Origin: Salinarchaeum laminariae
GTDB lineage: Archaea; Halobacteriota; Halobacteria; Halobacteriales; Salinarchaeaceae
Length of the DNA: 64,000 nucleotides
Reading direction: 5' to 3'
Assembly: GCF_023204835.1 (NCBI RefSeq)
Contig: NZ_CP096270.1
Span: forward strand, 868,001 to 932,000
This document shows, one piece after another, positions 41,439 through 49,558 of the stretch. Position 1 is the first letter of the stretch; each line of letters begins with the position of its first letter. The position numbers and the translations under genes were made by a program. Below the pieces are notes generated by a model, which made no database searches, had not been told where the DNA came from, and saw only the letters and a program-made list of their open reading frames with translations.

Positions 41439-43317
41439 CGAGGAGTTCGAGAAGGCAACGCCGACGACGGGCGCCTCGGAAAGAGCGGGCGGCGAGCACG
41501 GCGAGCCGCGAGCTACCGAGACCGACCAGGAACGCTCCGACGCACCCGCAGACGCCGCACCGGAACTCACCGAGACCACGGCGAACGCCGACGCGGACGA
41601 CCAGCCTCGCCAGCCCGCTGTCCCCGACGTTGGGGACGACGGCGCACACTCCGTGCCACGCGCGGAGGGCGTCCGCACTCACCGCCCCGCGAGCGAGCAC
41701 GGTACGATCCCCGCGGATCAAATCGGCCCCGCAGATCCCGACGGCCCCGTGCCCGCCGCACCAGACCACGACGGCCACGATCACGGACACGGCAGCGGCC
41801 ACGAGCACGATCACGGGGAGGCGGACGCCGACGACTGCGGCTGCGGAACGAGCTGTGGCTGCTCGGACGGCGACGCGGAGACCGCTGACGCGGCCGCCGT
41901 CGCGACGGACGGGGTCCTCGCGAGCGAAGCGAGCGAGGGCTCGTCAGAGCTCGTCTCTGACGGCGGGACCGCGCCTTCGAACGTCACCGCGGACGGCCAG
42001 CTCGAACTCGGCGAGATGACCGAGCCGGCCGAGGGCAAGAGCCAGGACATCGAGCACGAGGACCCGCCGGACGAGCGCGTCGGCCTTCCCGACGGCGTCG
42101 ACCTCGACACGCCCGGCTACGAGATCCGGGACCGGATGAACGACATCGAGACGCCCGACGAGAAGACGTGGTTCATGGAGCTCGACGAGGCCGTCATCGA
42201 CGACGACCGCTGTATCCAGTGTGGGACCTGCGTCGCCGCCTGTCCCTCCGACTCCATCGGGATCGGCGACGACGACCTGCCGGAGCTCGTCAAGATGTGC
42301 ACCGGCTGCTCGCTGTGCTGGGATTTCTGTCCCCGCGGCGGGCTGCGCTATGAACGTCAGTGGAAGCTCACCGGCGGCGACGACAACGTCTCCGGCGCCG
42401 GCGACCCGATCACGGAGTACTCCGCCACCGTCGAGGACGACTGGCGGGAGAACGCACAGGACGGCGGCGTCGTCACGAGCGTTCTGATCCACCTGCTTGA
42501 GGCCGGCGAGATCGACGGTGCGCTCGTCGCGACCGAGTCCGAAGAAGAACCCTGGAAGGCCGAGGCCGACCTCGCGACGACCCCCGAGGAGCTGATCGCG
42601 AACGCGGGCAGCTTCTACAACCAGACGATGGCGCTGGGCAACGTCGACGTCGAGCAGTGGGCGCACAAGCTGCCCACCACCGATCCCGAGGAACTGTCGC
42701 TCGCGCTCGTCGGCACGCCCTGCGAGATCGAGGGCATCCGCGCGCTCCAGGACTTCGACTGGGACTACGCCGCCCACGAGACCGGCGTCCGGGCGATCGA
42801 CTACACGATCGCGCTGATGTGCACGAAGAACTTCAACTACGAGACGCTGCTCGGCGAGATGGTCGAGGCCCAACGCGGGATCCCGATCGAGTCCATCGGC
42901 AAACTCGACGTCCTCCACGGCGACCTGATGGTCTGGGACACCGACGGCGAGATGGTGCTCCAGGAGGAGATCGAGGAGTTCCACGACGCCGCGCTCAAAG
43001 GCTGTGATGAATGTGCGGACTTCACCGGCTACACCGCCGACCTCACCGTCGGCTCGGTCGGATCGAGTGACGAGTACTCCTCTGTCATCGTCCGCACCGA
43101 GCAGGGGATGACGGCCTGGAACGCCACCAAAGACGATCTGGACTTCCACGATCTCGAGGATCGCTCGGCGATCGGCGGGCTCCAGAGCTGGGACAAGAAG
43201 AAGGCCTTCGAGTCGCTGGAGCGGGAGTTCGATCCCGACGCACCTCGCTTCATCGACTACACCGACCACGCCGAGAACTACGGCACCGAGATGAACCCGC
43301 ACGAAGCGGGTCACTGA
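41431..43317 (+). CDS. Coenzyme F420 hydrogenase/dehydrogenase beta subunit (FrhB/FpoF-like) with His/Cys-rich N-terminal segment
   Basis: The 628-residue protein has a disordered acidic N-terminus. At about residues 112-150 comes a His-rich run (HDGHDHGHGSGHEHDH), then 'DCGCGTSCGC'. Next are two 4Fe-4S motifs: Cys261/264/267/271 ('CIQCGTCVAACP') and Cys290/293/296/300 ('CTGCSLCWDFCP'). FrhB N- and C-domains follow ('LALVGTPCEIEGIRALQDFD', 'DYTIALMCTKNFNYETLLG'). FrhB-type subunits bind FAD and oxidise F420H2, passing electrons through the clusters. Translational overlap with nirA points to the electron-input subunit of a two-part F420-dependent reductase, resembling methanogen Fsr, which is a single fused chain. 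The His/Cys segment could store or buffer metal. Confidence 0.88.
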   Translation: MTNEEFEKATPTTGASERAGGEHGEPRATETDQERSDAPADAAPELTETTANADADDQPRQPAVPDVGDDGAHSVPRAEGVRTHRPASEHGTIPADQIGPADPDGPVPAAPDHDGHDHGHGSGHEHDHGEADADDCGCGTSCGCSDGDAETADAAAVATDGVLASEASEGSSELVSDGGTAPSNVTADGQLELGEMTEPAEGKSQDIEHEDPPDERVGLPDGVDLDTPGYEIRDRMNDIETPDEKTWFMELDEAVIDDDRCIQCGTCVAACPSDSIGIGDDDLPELVKMCTGCSLCWDFCPRGGLRYERQWKLTGGDDNVSGAGDPITEYSATVEDDWRENAQDGGVVTSVLIHLLEAGEIDGALVATESEEEPWKAEADLATTPEELIANAGSFYNQTMALGNVDVEQWAHKLPTTDPEELSLALVGTPCEIEGIRALQDFDWDYAAHETGVRAIDYTIALMCTKNFNYETLLGEMVEAQRGIPIESIGKLDVLHGDLMVWDTDGEMVLQEEIEEFHDAALKGCDECADFTGYTADLTVGSVGSSDEYSSVIVRTEQGMTAWNATKDDLDFHDLEDRSAIGGLQSWDKKKAFESLEREFDPDAPRFIDYTDHAENYGTEMNPHEAGH

Positions 43318-43460
43318 GCGCCACGGACAGCGGGCACTGTTTCGTCGCCACCCGGGTCGGGGTCGCTGACCCGGGAAGCGGTCGCGTTTTGCCCCAGCCG
43401 TCGGCCACACGGGGGTAACGATGCATTCTTGCCGCGACGGCTCCGAACGCTGGGAAAGCC

Positions 43461-45008
43461 ATGAGCGGGACAATCGATGACGTACTCGTCGTCGGGGGCG
43501 GCGACGTCGGCCTGTTGACGGCGCTCGGGATCCGAAAGAAGCTCCCGGCCGTCGACGTCAGGGTCGTCGACGACTTCGGGACCCAGGTGCCCCAGGTCGG
43601 CAAGAGCACCTACCTCGACATCCAGAACATCCTCCACGGACAGTTGGAGATCGAGGAGCCCGAGTTCATCGACGAGGTCAAACCGATCTGGAAGGCGACC
43701 GTCTTCTTCCGGGACTGGTGTGGCACCGACCCGTTCCACTACCCCTTCGACGTCTCGGACACGTTCAAACAGCCCGACACCCGGAACTCCTCCGAGCATC
43801 TCGTCTACTACTACGACGCGCTCTACGACAGCCAGGACCACCAGACGCGGTGTGAGCAGATCGTCAGTCAGGGGAAATCGCCGTGGTACCGCGATCAGAA
43901 CGGCGATCTGGACAAGTACCCCAAGACCGCCTACCACCTCAACACCCGTCGGTTCAACGGCTATCTCCGCAAACTCTGCCGCCAGCGCGGCGTCGAACTC
44001 GTCGACGACGAGATCACCGACGTCGAGACGACGGGCTCGCACGTCGACGCCGTCCACAGCGCCGGCAGTTCCTACGACGCCGACCTGTTCGTCGACGCAA
44101 CGGGGTTCAACCGCGTGCTCCGCAGCGAGCAGGCCGAGGCTACCTTCCGGGAGTTCGACTTCCCGCTCGACTCCGCGTTCAACGTCCGCATCGACCGCTC
44201 GCTCGACGACGTGATCCCCGCGACCGTCGTCGAGTCCGGCGACTACGGCTGGTTCTGGCACATCGACACCTACGACAACCGTGACCTGGGCTACGTGTTC
44301 GCCTCCGAGTACGTGGACGACGAGGCTGCTCTCGAGGAGTTCCGCGACTACGTCGCGGAGGTGTCGACCGCCGACGCCGACCCCGATCCCGTCGGCGGCC
44401 TCGAGACCGTAGACAAATACGAGTTCACCGCCGGCTACTACGAGCGGGCGTGGGTCGACAACTGTCTCGCGATCGGGAACGCCGAGGGGTTCGTCGAGCC
44501 CCTGCAGTCGACGGCGCTCACCGCGAACGCCTCGAACGCGATGCAGTTCGCGAACCTCCTCTCCGCACACGGCCGGATCGCGGACGACGACGTCCGCGTG
44601 GCGTACAACCGCGCCGTCGAGCGGACCTGGGAGTCGATCTACGACTTCATCGCGGTCCACTACAAGTACTCCTACGACGACACCGAGCTCTGGCGCGAGA
44701 TGGCGACGCGGGAGTACAGCGATCGGCTCGATCGCATCGCCGAGGAGTTCGACCGCTACGGCTACGACTGGCAGGTCGAGCGCGCCAACGAGGACGGTCT
44801 GCAGGAGCTGTCGATCTTCACCGTGCCGGACTTCTACGCGATGATGCGGCCGTTGGGCGCCAGCTCGGTGTTCTACGACACGAACGACTTCCGCGTGAGC
44901 AACGACCTCGTGCGCGAACTCGAGCAGTTCTACCGCCGGATCCGCACCCAGGTCCAGCAGCAGCATCTCACCGTCAGCGAGCTCTACGAAGACGTGCTGA
45001 ACGGCTAA
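43461..45008 (+). CDS. Tryptophan-halogenase-family flavoprotein
   Basis: The 515-residue FAD-dependent protein has the N-terminal dinucleotide motif 'VVGGGDVGLLTALGI' (residues 10-24). The halogenase-type 'PQVGKSTYLDI' (44-54) has Lys48 where most members have Glu in GVGE(A/S)T. 'DLFVDATGFNR' and 'CLAIGNAEGFVEPLQSTALT' are the second FAD motif and halogenase C-motif. The W-x-W-x-I-P motif that marks true halogenases appears as 'GWFWHID' (263-269), with Asp in place of Pro. It is therefore probably a family monooxygenase or an unusual halogenase; the substrate is unknown. It is a single gene. Confidence 0.8.
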   Translation: MSGTIDDVLVVGGGDVGLLTALGIRKKLPAVDVRVVDDFGTQVPQVGKSTYLDIQNILHGQLEIEEPEFIDEVKPIWKATVFFRDWCGTDPFHYPFDVSDTFKQPDTRNSSEHLVYYYDALYDSQDHQTRCEQIVSQGKSPWYRDQNGDLDKYPKTAYHLNTRRFNGYLRKLCRQRGVELVDDEITDVETTGSHVDAVHSAGSSYDADLFVDATGFNRVLRSEQAEATFREFDFPLDSAFNVRIDRSLDDVIPATVVESGDYGWFWHIDTYDNRDLGYVFASEYVDDEAALEEFRDYVAEVSTADADPDPVGGLETVDKYEFTAGYYERAWVDNCLAIGNAEGFVEPLQSTALTANASNAMQFANLLSAHGRIADDDVRVAYNRAVERTWESIYDFIAVHYKYSYDDTELWREMATREYSDRLDRIAEEFDRYGYDWQVERANEDGLQELSIFTVPDFYAMMRPLGASSVFYDTNDFRVSNDLVRELEQFYRRIRTQVQQQHLTVSELYEDVLNG

Positions 45009-45179
45009 CACGGACTCCCGTTCACGAACAGTTCGGTCCAGTCGTCCCATTGGGCCACAGTTCGCCCCGCTACGCCTGCTAATCGCCAGCGGGCGCGCTC
45101 TTTTGACGACTCCACCGGCCGGTCCGGCATCGCGATAAGCGACACCTTACAAAGACCGGACGGACGGAACGGGCACCCG

Positions 45180-46214
45180 ATGACCAGTTCGACACCGTTC
45201 GACGACTACCTGGCTGGTGGGGAGTCGTCGGAGCTCGTCGGGTCGGCCACGCTGTTCCAGGAGCCAACGTGGACGCCGGCGTCGATCTGCGTGACCGACC
45301 GGCGGATCCTCTTCGTCCCGACGGACGGCGGCTTCGTCGACGTTCCGCGTGGGCAGGTGCTCTCGATCCGGAGCCGGCCGACGACGCGCCGCGGGAACTG
45401 GGAACTCGGCGCGCAGGCGACGCTGGTCGCCGGTCTCGCGCTCGCGCTGCTCGCCGCCGGTGCGCTTCTCGTGGGCGCCGGGAGCGGCCCCATCGCGCTG
45501 TTCGCGCTCATGGCTACCACCGGAACCCTCGCGACGGCCGGACTGACCGCTCGGACGGCTGGACTGCTGGACGTCGATTGGGGACCGCTGGGATCAGACG
45601 ACGACCAGGAACGCGAGGACGGCCTGCTGGCCCGCACGCGGCTGGCGGACCGATCGACGGACTCCTCGACCCGGACCGCCGGCCTCGGCGCCGACCACGT
45701 CACGGCCTGCGTCGACCGGATCGACGCGTCCCTCGCGTCCATCGACGAGTTGATCGCGGACACTGTGATCGACGACGCGCTGGGCGATGCGGATCCGATC
45801 GGCGCCGTCGACGTGCATCGCCGGTACGAGCGGCCGGCGGCGCAGTTCGTCGAGGCGTGGCCACTCGTCGGGTGGCTCGCCGTCTCGATCGCGCTGATCG
45901 GCGTCGGCGCCCTCCTCGCGTTGACGGCCTGGATCCCGCTCGGGCTGACGCTCGCGGTGGTGCTCGGGGTCGCGAGCGCGGCGGTGGGATTCGACCACCT
46001 GCCTCGCGCCGACGATCGGCGGATCCACCGCGAGCGGTCGGTCGTTCTCTACCTGCACGGCGGTCGGACGGTCCGCTTCCGGATCGACGACGACGCGAGC
46101 ATCGACCGCGAACTCAGCCGGCTCACCGTGGGTCAGCGGGCGTTTCCGCCGACGGAGGGCCCCGATGTCGCCGACGAACGGACGGCCGATCGGGCGGTCT
46201 CGACCGAACGGTAA
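45180..46214 (+). CDS. Membrane protein with PH-like (GRAM-type) domains
   Basis: The 344-residue product starts 'MTSSTPFDDYLAGGESSELV'. An N-terminal PH-like strand set ('SICVTDRRILFVPTDGGFVD' then 'VPRGQVLSIRSRP') is followed by two helices (about 78-130), a charged helical linker, two more helices (about 228-272) and a second PH-like tail ('VVLYLHGGRTVRFRI'). The TATA-like CTTACAAAG (45146-45154) lies about 30 nt before the ATG, a leaderless start. The function is unknown. Confidence 0.65.
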   Translation: MTSSTPFDDYLAGGESSELVGSATLFQEPTWTPASICVTDRRILFVPTDGGFVDVPRGQVLSIRSRPTTRRGNWELGAQATLVAGLALALLAAGALLVGAGSGPIALFALMATTGTLATAGLTARTAGLLDVDWGPLGSDDDQEREDGLLARTRLADRSTDSSTRTAGLGADHVTACVDRIDASLASIDELIADTVIDDALGDADPIGAVDVHRRYERPAAQFVEAWPLVGWLAVSIALIGVGALLALTAWIPLGLTLAVVLGVASAAVGFDHLPRADDRRIHRERSVVLYLHGGRTVRFRIDDDASIDRELSRLTVGQRAFPPTEGPDVADERTADRAVSTER

Positions 46215-46340
46215 CTCGGCCGAATCGATGTTGCCGCGACCACGGCGGGCCACGCGAACCGACGCGCCATCGGCCACTCCGGTTGATTTCGCGTGCGAAA
46301 TGCATTTCACCGCCCGGTCAGTCTGCCGGCATCGACGAGA

Positions 46341-47147
46341 ATGACCGAGAGCGGCGATCCCTTCGCGGGTACGGCGGCCGCCTACGCTCACTCGCGACCG
46401 GGCTACGGCCATGAAGCGATCGGCCACGTCGCGGATCGCTTCGATCTCGACGCCCACACCAGGCTCCTCGACCTGGGCTGTGGCGCCGGGCAGCTCGCCG
46501 TGCCGCTCGCGGCGCGGGCGGGCTCTGTCGTCGCGATGGACCCAAACGAGGCGATGTGTCGCGCGACGCGCGAGCGAGCTTCTCGCGCCGGCCGGTCGAA
46601 CGTCGAAATCGTCCTCGGCAGCGACGCCGACCTCCGCGGTGGGATGATCGACGACCTCACACCGCTCGATCTGACGACGATGGGTCGGTCCCTCCACTGG
46701 ATGGACGAACGCGCGACGCTGGAATGCCTGCGCGAGCACACACGTTCGGCTGGGGGCGTCGCGATCGTCGACGACGTGGAGTGGCTCACTGCCGGCGACG
46801 AGCCCTGGATGGCGGCAGTGTACGACGTCGTCGCCGAGTACGTCGCGACGCTCCCGGAGCGGTACGACCCCGACGCCGTCGAGTACGACGATCCCTGGGA
46901 CGAGCTACTGACCGAGTGCGGGTTTCAGGACGTCGAAACGGTGGCGTTCACGGTCGAGCGGGAGTGGCCGATCGAGCAGATCGTGGAGTACGTGCTCTCG
47001 CTGTCGTTCGCGTCGTCGGATCGGTTCGGCGACGATCTGGATTCGGCCACGAACGCAATCGACCGCCGATTGCGGACGCTCGGCGACGAGCCCTTCGAGC
47101 AGCACGCTCGCGTTTCCGTGCTCTCGGGTCGCGTGAGTCACTCCTAA
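46341..47147 (+). CDS. SAM-dependent methyltransferase (class I)
   Basis: The 268-residue protein starts 'MTESGDPFAGTAAAYAHSRP'. The SAM-binding motif I 'LLDLGCGAGQLAVPLA' (about 39-54) and motif II 'VVAMDPNEAMCR' are clear. 'TTMGRSLHWMD' is motif IV, of a kind shared by small-molecule methyltransferases. The 16 codons upstream of ATG 46341 are rejected. The substrate is unknown. Confidence 0.88.
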   Translation: MTESGDPFAGTAAAYAHSRPGYGHEAIGHVADRFDLDAHTRLLDLGCGAGQLAVPLAARAGSVVAMDPNEAMCRATRERASRAGRSNVEIVLGSDADLRGGMIDDLTPLDLTTMGRSLHWMDERATLECLREHTRSAGGVAIVDDVEWLTAGDEPWMAAVYDVVAEYVATLPERYDPDAVEYDDPWDELLTECGFQDVETVAFTVEREWPIEQIVEYVLSLSFASSDRFGDDLDSATNAIDRRLRTLGDEPFEQHARVSVLSGRVSHS

Positions 47148-47169
47148 CGCAGCGCCGCCGAACCTCTCG

Positions 47170-48966
47170 TTAGGAGCGTCCGAACACCCGCCGGACCAGC
47201 GAGCTGTCGGTGGGTCGTTCGGCCATCGCGACCGAACACTCCAGCCGATCCGCGACGTCGCGATGGAGGGTTCCGTGGAGGAGCCGCGAGAGGAGGCCGC
47301 GTTCGGTCGCCCCCAGGATCACGAGCGTCTGATCGGCCGCACTCCGGACGATTGCGTCCTCGACGTTGCCGTGCTCGACGCGGACCTCGGCGTCTTCGAG
47401 GTCGTTCTCGCCCGCCCAGTCCCGGAGGTCTGCCTCCGCGTCGGCGACGCCGGTCTCGTTTTCAGCGACCTGTAGTAGCGTGACCTCCGCGCCGACAGCG
47501 GTCCGGAGGTCGCGGGCGACCGAGGCCGAGAGCGTCGAGTCCGGACCCCCTTTCGTCGGCAGGAGTACTTTCGAGGGGTCCAGCTCCCGTGGATCGACGA
47601 CGAGGAAGTCACAGGGGAGCTGGCCGACCAGCTGGTCGAAGGGGCTCTCCGCGCGGGCGGCGTCCCAGTGCTGTCCCTCGCCCCAGCCCATCACGACGAG
47701 GTCGGGGTCGGCCTGGCTGGCGGCGTCGAACACGTCCTCGAACGATCGGTTGCTGACGATCGTCGAGTGGTGGTAGCCGACGTCGTGAGCGTCGACTGTC
47801 TCCCGGACGTCGGCCATCAGCCGGTCGGACTCGCGGACGATCCGGCGGTGCTGGCCGCTGTCCCGATCGAGATCCATCCGGTCCGGCGTCTGGACGACGT
47901 GGACGGTCTGGACGACGGCGTCCTCGTGTGCGCTCGCGAGTGTGCAGGCGAACTCGACGAGCTCCCGCTCCAGACGGGGGTTCGAGACCGGCACGAGCAC
48001 GTGGTAGGCGCCGTCCTCGACCTCTAAATTAACGCCGTCGACGGAATCGAACAGCGGGACGTAGGAGCGCCCGGCGACGCGTCCGAGCACCATTTCCGTG
48101 GTGGAGAGCCGGCGGACGCCCTCGAATCGGTCGATCTCCAGGCGCCGATCGCTGGTCTGGTAGTAGTTGACGATCGTCACCAGCACGACGCCGCCGACGG
48201 TGTTGCCCAGCAACACTGGGAGCACGAACCCACCGAGGCCGGGGAGGAGGGCCAGCTCTCCCTCCGCGACCAGGAAGATCGTCTCCGTCACAGAGACGAC
48301 GGAGTGAAAGAGGTTGCCTAGCGGGATCGCGAGGAAGGCGATGTAGACGAGCACGACCCGGGAGATGGTGTCGCGCGCGGCGAAGTCCATCCAGACGACG
48401 CCGGCGACGATTAGCCCGGCGAAGGCACCCTTGACGAAGAGGTCCCACCAGCCCGTCTCGATGCCTTTCTCTGAGATGTAGATCGCCTCTGCGGCCGCAG
48501 CCGGCTCGAAGACGCCGGTGTAGGCCAGCACCAATGCCCCGAATGCGCCGCCGACGAAGTTCCCCGAGAAGACGATCGTCCAGTGACGTAACAGCGCGGG
48601 GATGCTCGCCAGCCGTTCGAGGACGAGCGCGACCGGTGGGAGCGTGTTCTCGGTGTAGAGCTGATACCCCCCGATGATGATGTAGAGGAACCCCAGCGGG
48701 TAGAGCAACACGGCGAGGAAGGGGCTGTCCGTCTGTGCGGACAGCGAGACGTACAGCAGAAAGGTCACCGAGATCGCGAGCCCGCCAGCGACGCCAGCCG
48801 CGAACAGCTCGCGAGCGCTCGACGTTACCTCGTGGTCCGCGTCCGCGACGATGCGCTGGAACACCTCGTCGGAGGAAAATCGGTCGCGAACGACCGATCC
48901 GGTCGACGGGGCGAGTGACTCCTCGTGGGCGGTCGCCGCGACGTCGTCCCCGTCGTCTTCTGACAC
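47170..48966 (-). CDS. Formate/nitrite-type transporter fused to tandem UspA domains
   Basis: The N-terminal domain (about 45-290) is an FNT channel with six helices ('AGVAGGLAISVTFLLYVSLS', 'WTIVFSGNFVGGAFGALVLA', 'IPLGNLFHSVVSVTETIFLV', 'FVLPVLLGNTVGGVVLVTI'). The C-terminal part holds two UspA folds (about 320-450 and 455-595), the last with 'LVILGATERGLLSRLLHGTL', matching the UspA ATP loop. GTG 48966 is chosen as start; an ATG 11 codons upstream is possible. FNT proteins carry formate, nitrite or small acids. The fused UspA pair suggests ATP- or stress-dependent gating. The C-terminal cassette closely parallels that of the APC transporter at 49559. Confidence 0.85.
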   Translation of the reverse strand: MSEDDGDDVAATAHEESLAPSTGSVVRDRFSSDEVFQRIVADADHEVTSSARELFAAGVAGGLAISVTFLLYVSLSAQTDSPFLAVLLYPLGFLYIIIGGYQLYTENTLPPVALVLERLASIPALLRHWTIVFSGNFVGGAFGALVLAYTGVFEPAAAAEAIYISEKGIETGWWDLFVKGAFAGLIVAGVVWMDFAARDTISRVVLVYIAFLAIPLGNLFHSVVSVTETIFLVAEGELALLPGLGGFVLPVLLGNTVGGVVLVTIVNYYQTSDRRLEIDRFEGVRRLSTTEMVLGRVAGRSYVPLFDSVDGVNLEVEDGAYHVLVPVSNPRLERELVEFACTLASAHEDAVVQTVHVVQTPDRMDLDRDSGQHRRIVRESDRLMADVRETVDAHDVGYHHSTIVSNRSFEDVFDAASQADPDLVVMGWGEGQHWDAARAESPFDQLVGQLPCDFLVVDPRELDPSKVLLPTKGGPDSTLSASVARDLRTAVGAEVTLLQVAENETGVADAEADLRDWAGENDLEDAEVRVEHGNVEDAIVRSAADQTLVILGATERGLLSRLLHGTLHRDVADRLECSVAMAERPTDSSLVRRVFGRS

Positions 48967-49027
48967 GTCGATGTAATCGACGCGGCCCGTCCAAAGCATT
49001 TGGGTTCGCGGTCGTCGGCGTGAGACG

Positions 49028-49456
49028 CTACTCGCCCGCCTCCGGCAACACGACCATCGGTACCGGCGAACCCGTCAGCAGGCTCAGCGACGTGTCACCG
49101 GTGAGCAGTCGGGTGAGTCGGCCGGCCTCCCGCGGCGAGAAGGCGATCAGGTCGGCGTCGAGCGCCTCAGCGGCGCTGGCGATCGTATCGGCGACGTCGG
49201 TGCCGTAGCGGACCTCGGTCTCGATCGTTCGGTCGCCGGAAAGGTGATCGCGTGCGACGGCGAAAATCTCGGCCGCGCGATCCTCCCGCTGCTCGACGCT
49301 GGCCTTGTCCGGGGCACCACCGGCCTTCTCGATGACGTGGAGCAGGACGACACGCCCCTCGGCGTCGATCGCGGCCGAGAGCGCGTTCGCGGTCGTCGCG
49401 GCGTCGTCTTCGCTGGCGAGTGGCACGACGACGGTGTCGGCACTGATCGAGAGCAT
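49028..49456 (-). CDS. Universal stress protein (UspA)
   Basis: The 142-residue protein is a single UspA fold. It starts 'MLSISADTVVVPLASEDDAA', has 'ALDADLIAFSPREAGRLTRL' in place of the usual ATP-binding G-x2-G loop, and ends 'TGSPVPMVVLPEAGE'. The 'SPREAGRLTRLLTGDTS' loop lacks the glycine-rich ATP signature, so it may be a non-ATP-binding variant. It sits between the two UspA-fused transporters on the same strand. Confidence 0.88.
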   Translation of the reverse strand: MLSISADTVVVPLASEDDAATTANALSAAIDAEGRVVLLHVIEKAGGAPDKASVEQREDRAAEIFAVARDHLSGDRTIETEVRYGTDVADTIASAAEALDADLIAFSPREAGRLTRLLTGDTSLSLLTGSPVPMVVLPEAGE

Positions 49457-49558
49457 GGATCGATCTTGGCAGGCGTTGGATAAGGGCGTTCGGGAGGGAT
49501 CGGCTTCGCAGCCACGTCACGACGGACTGCCAGCACCGGACTGCCACGCACTCCGGCG

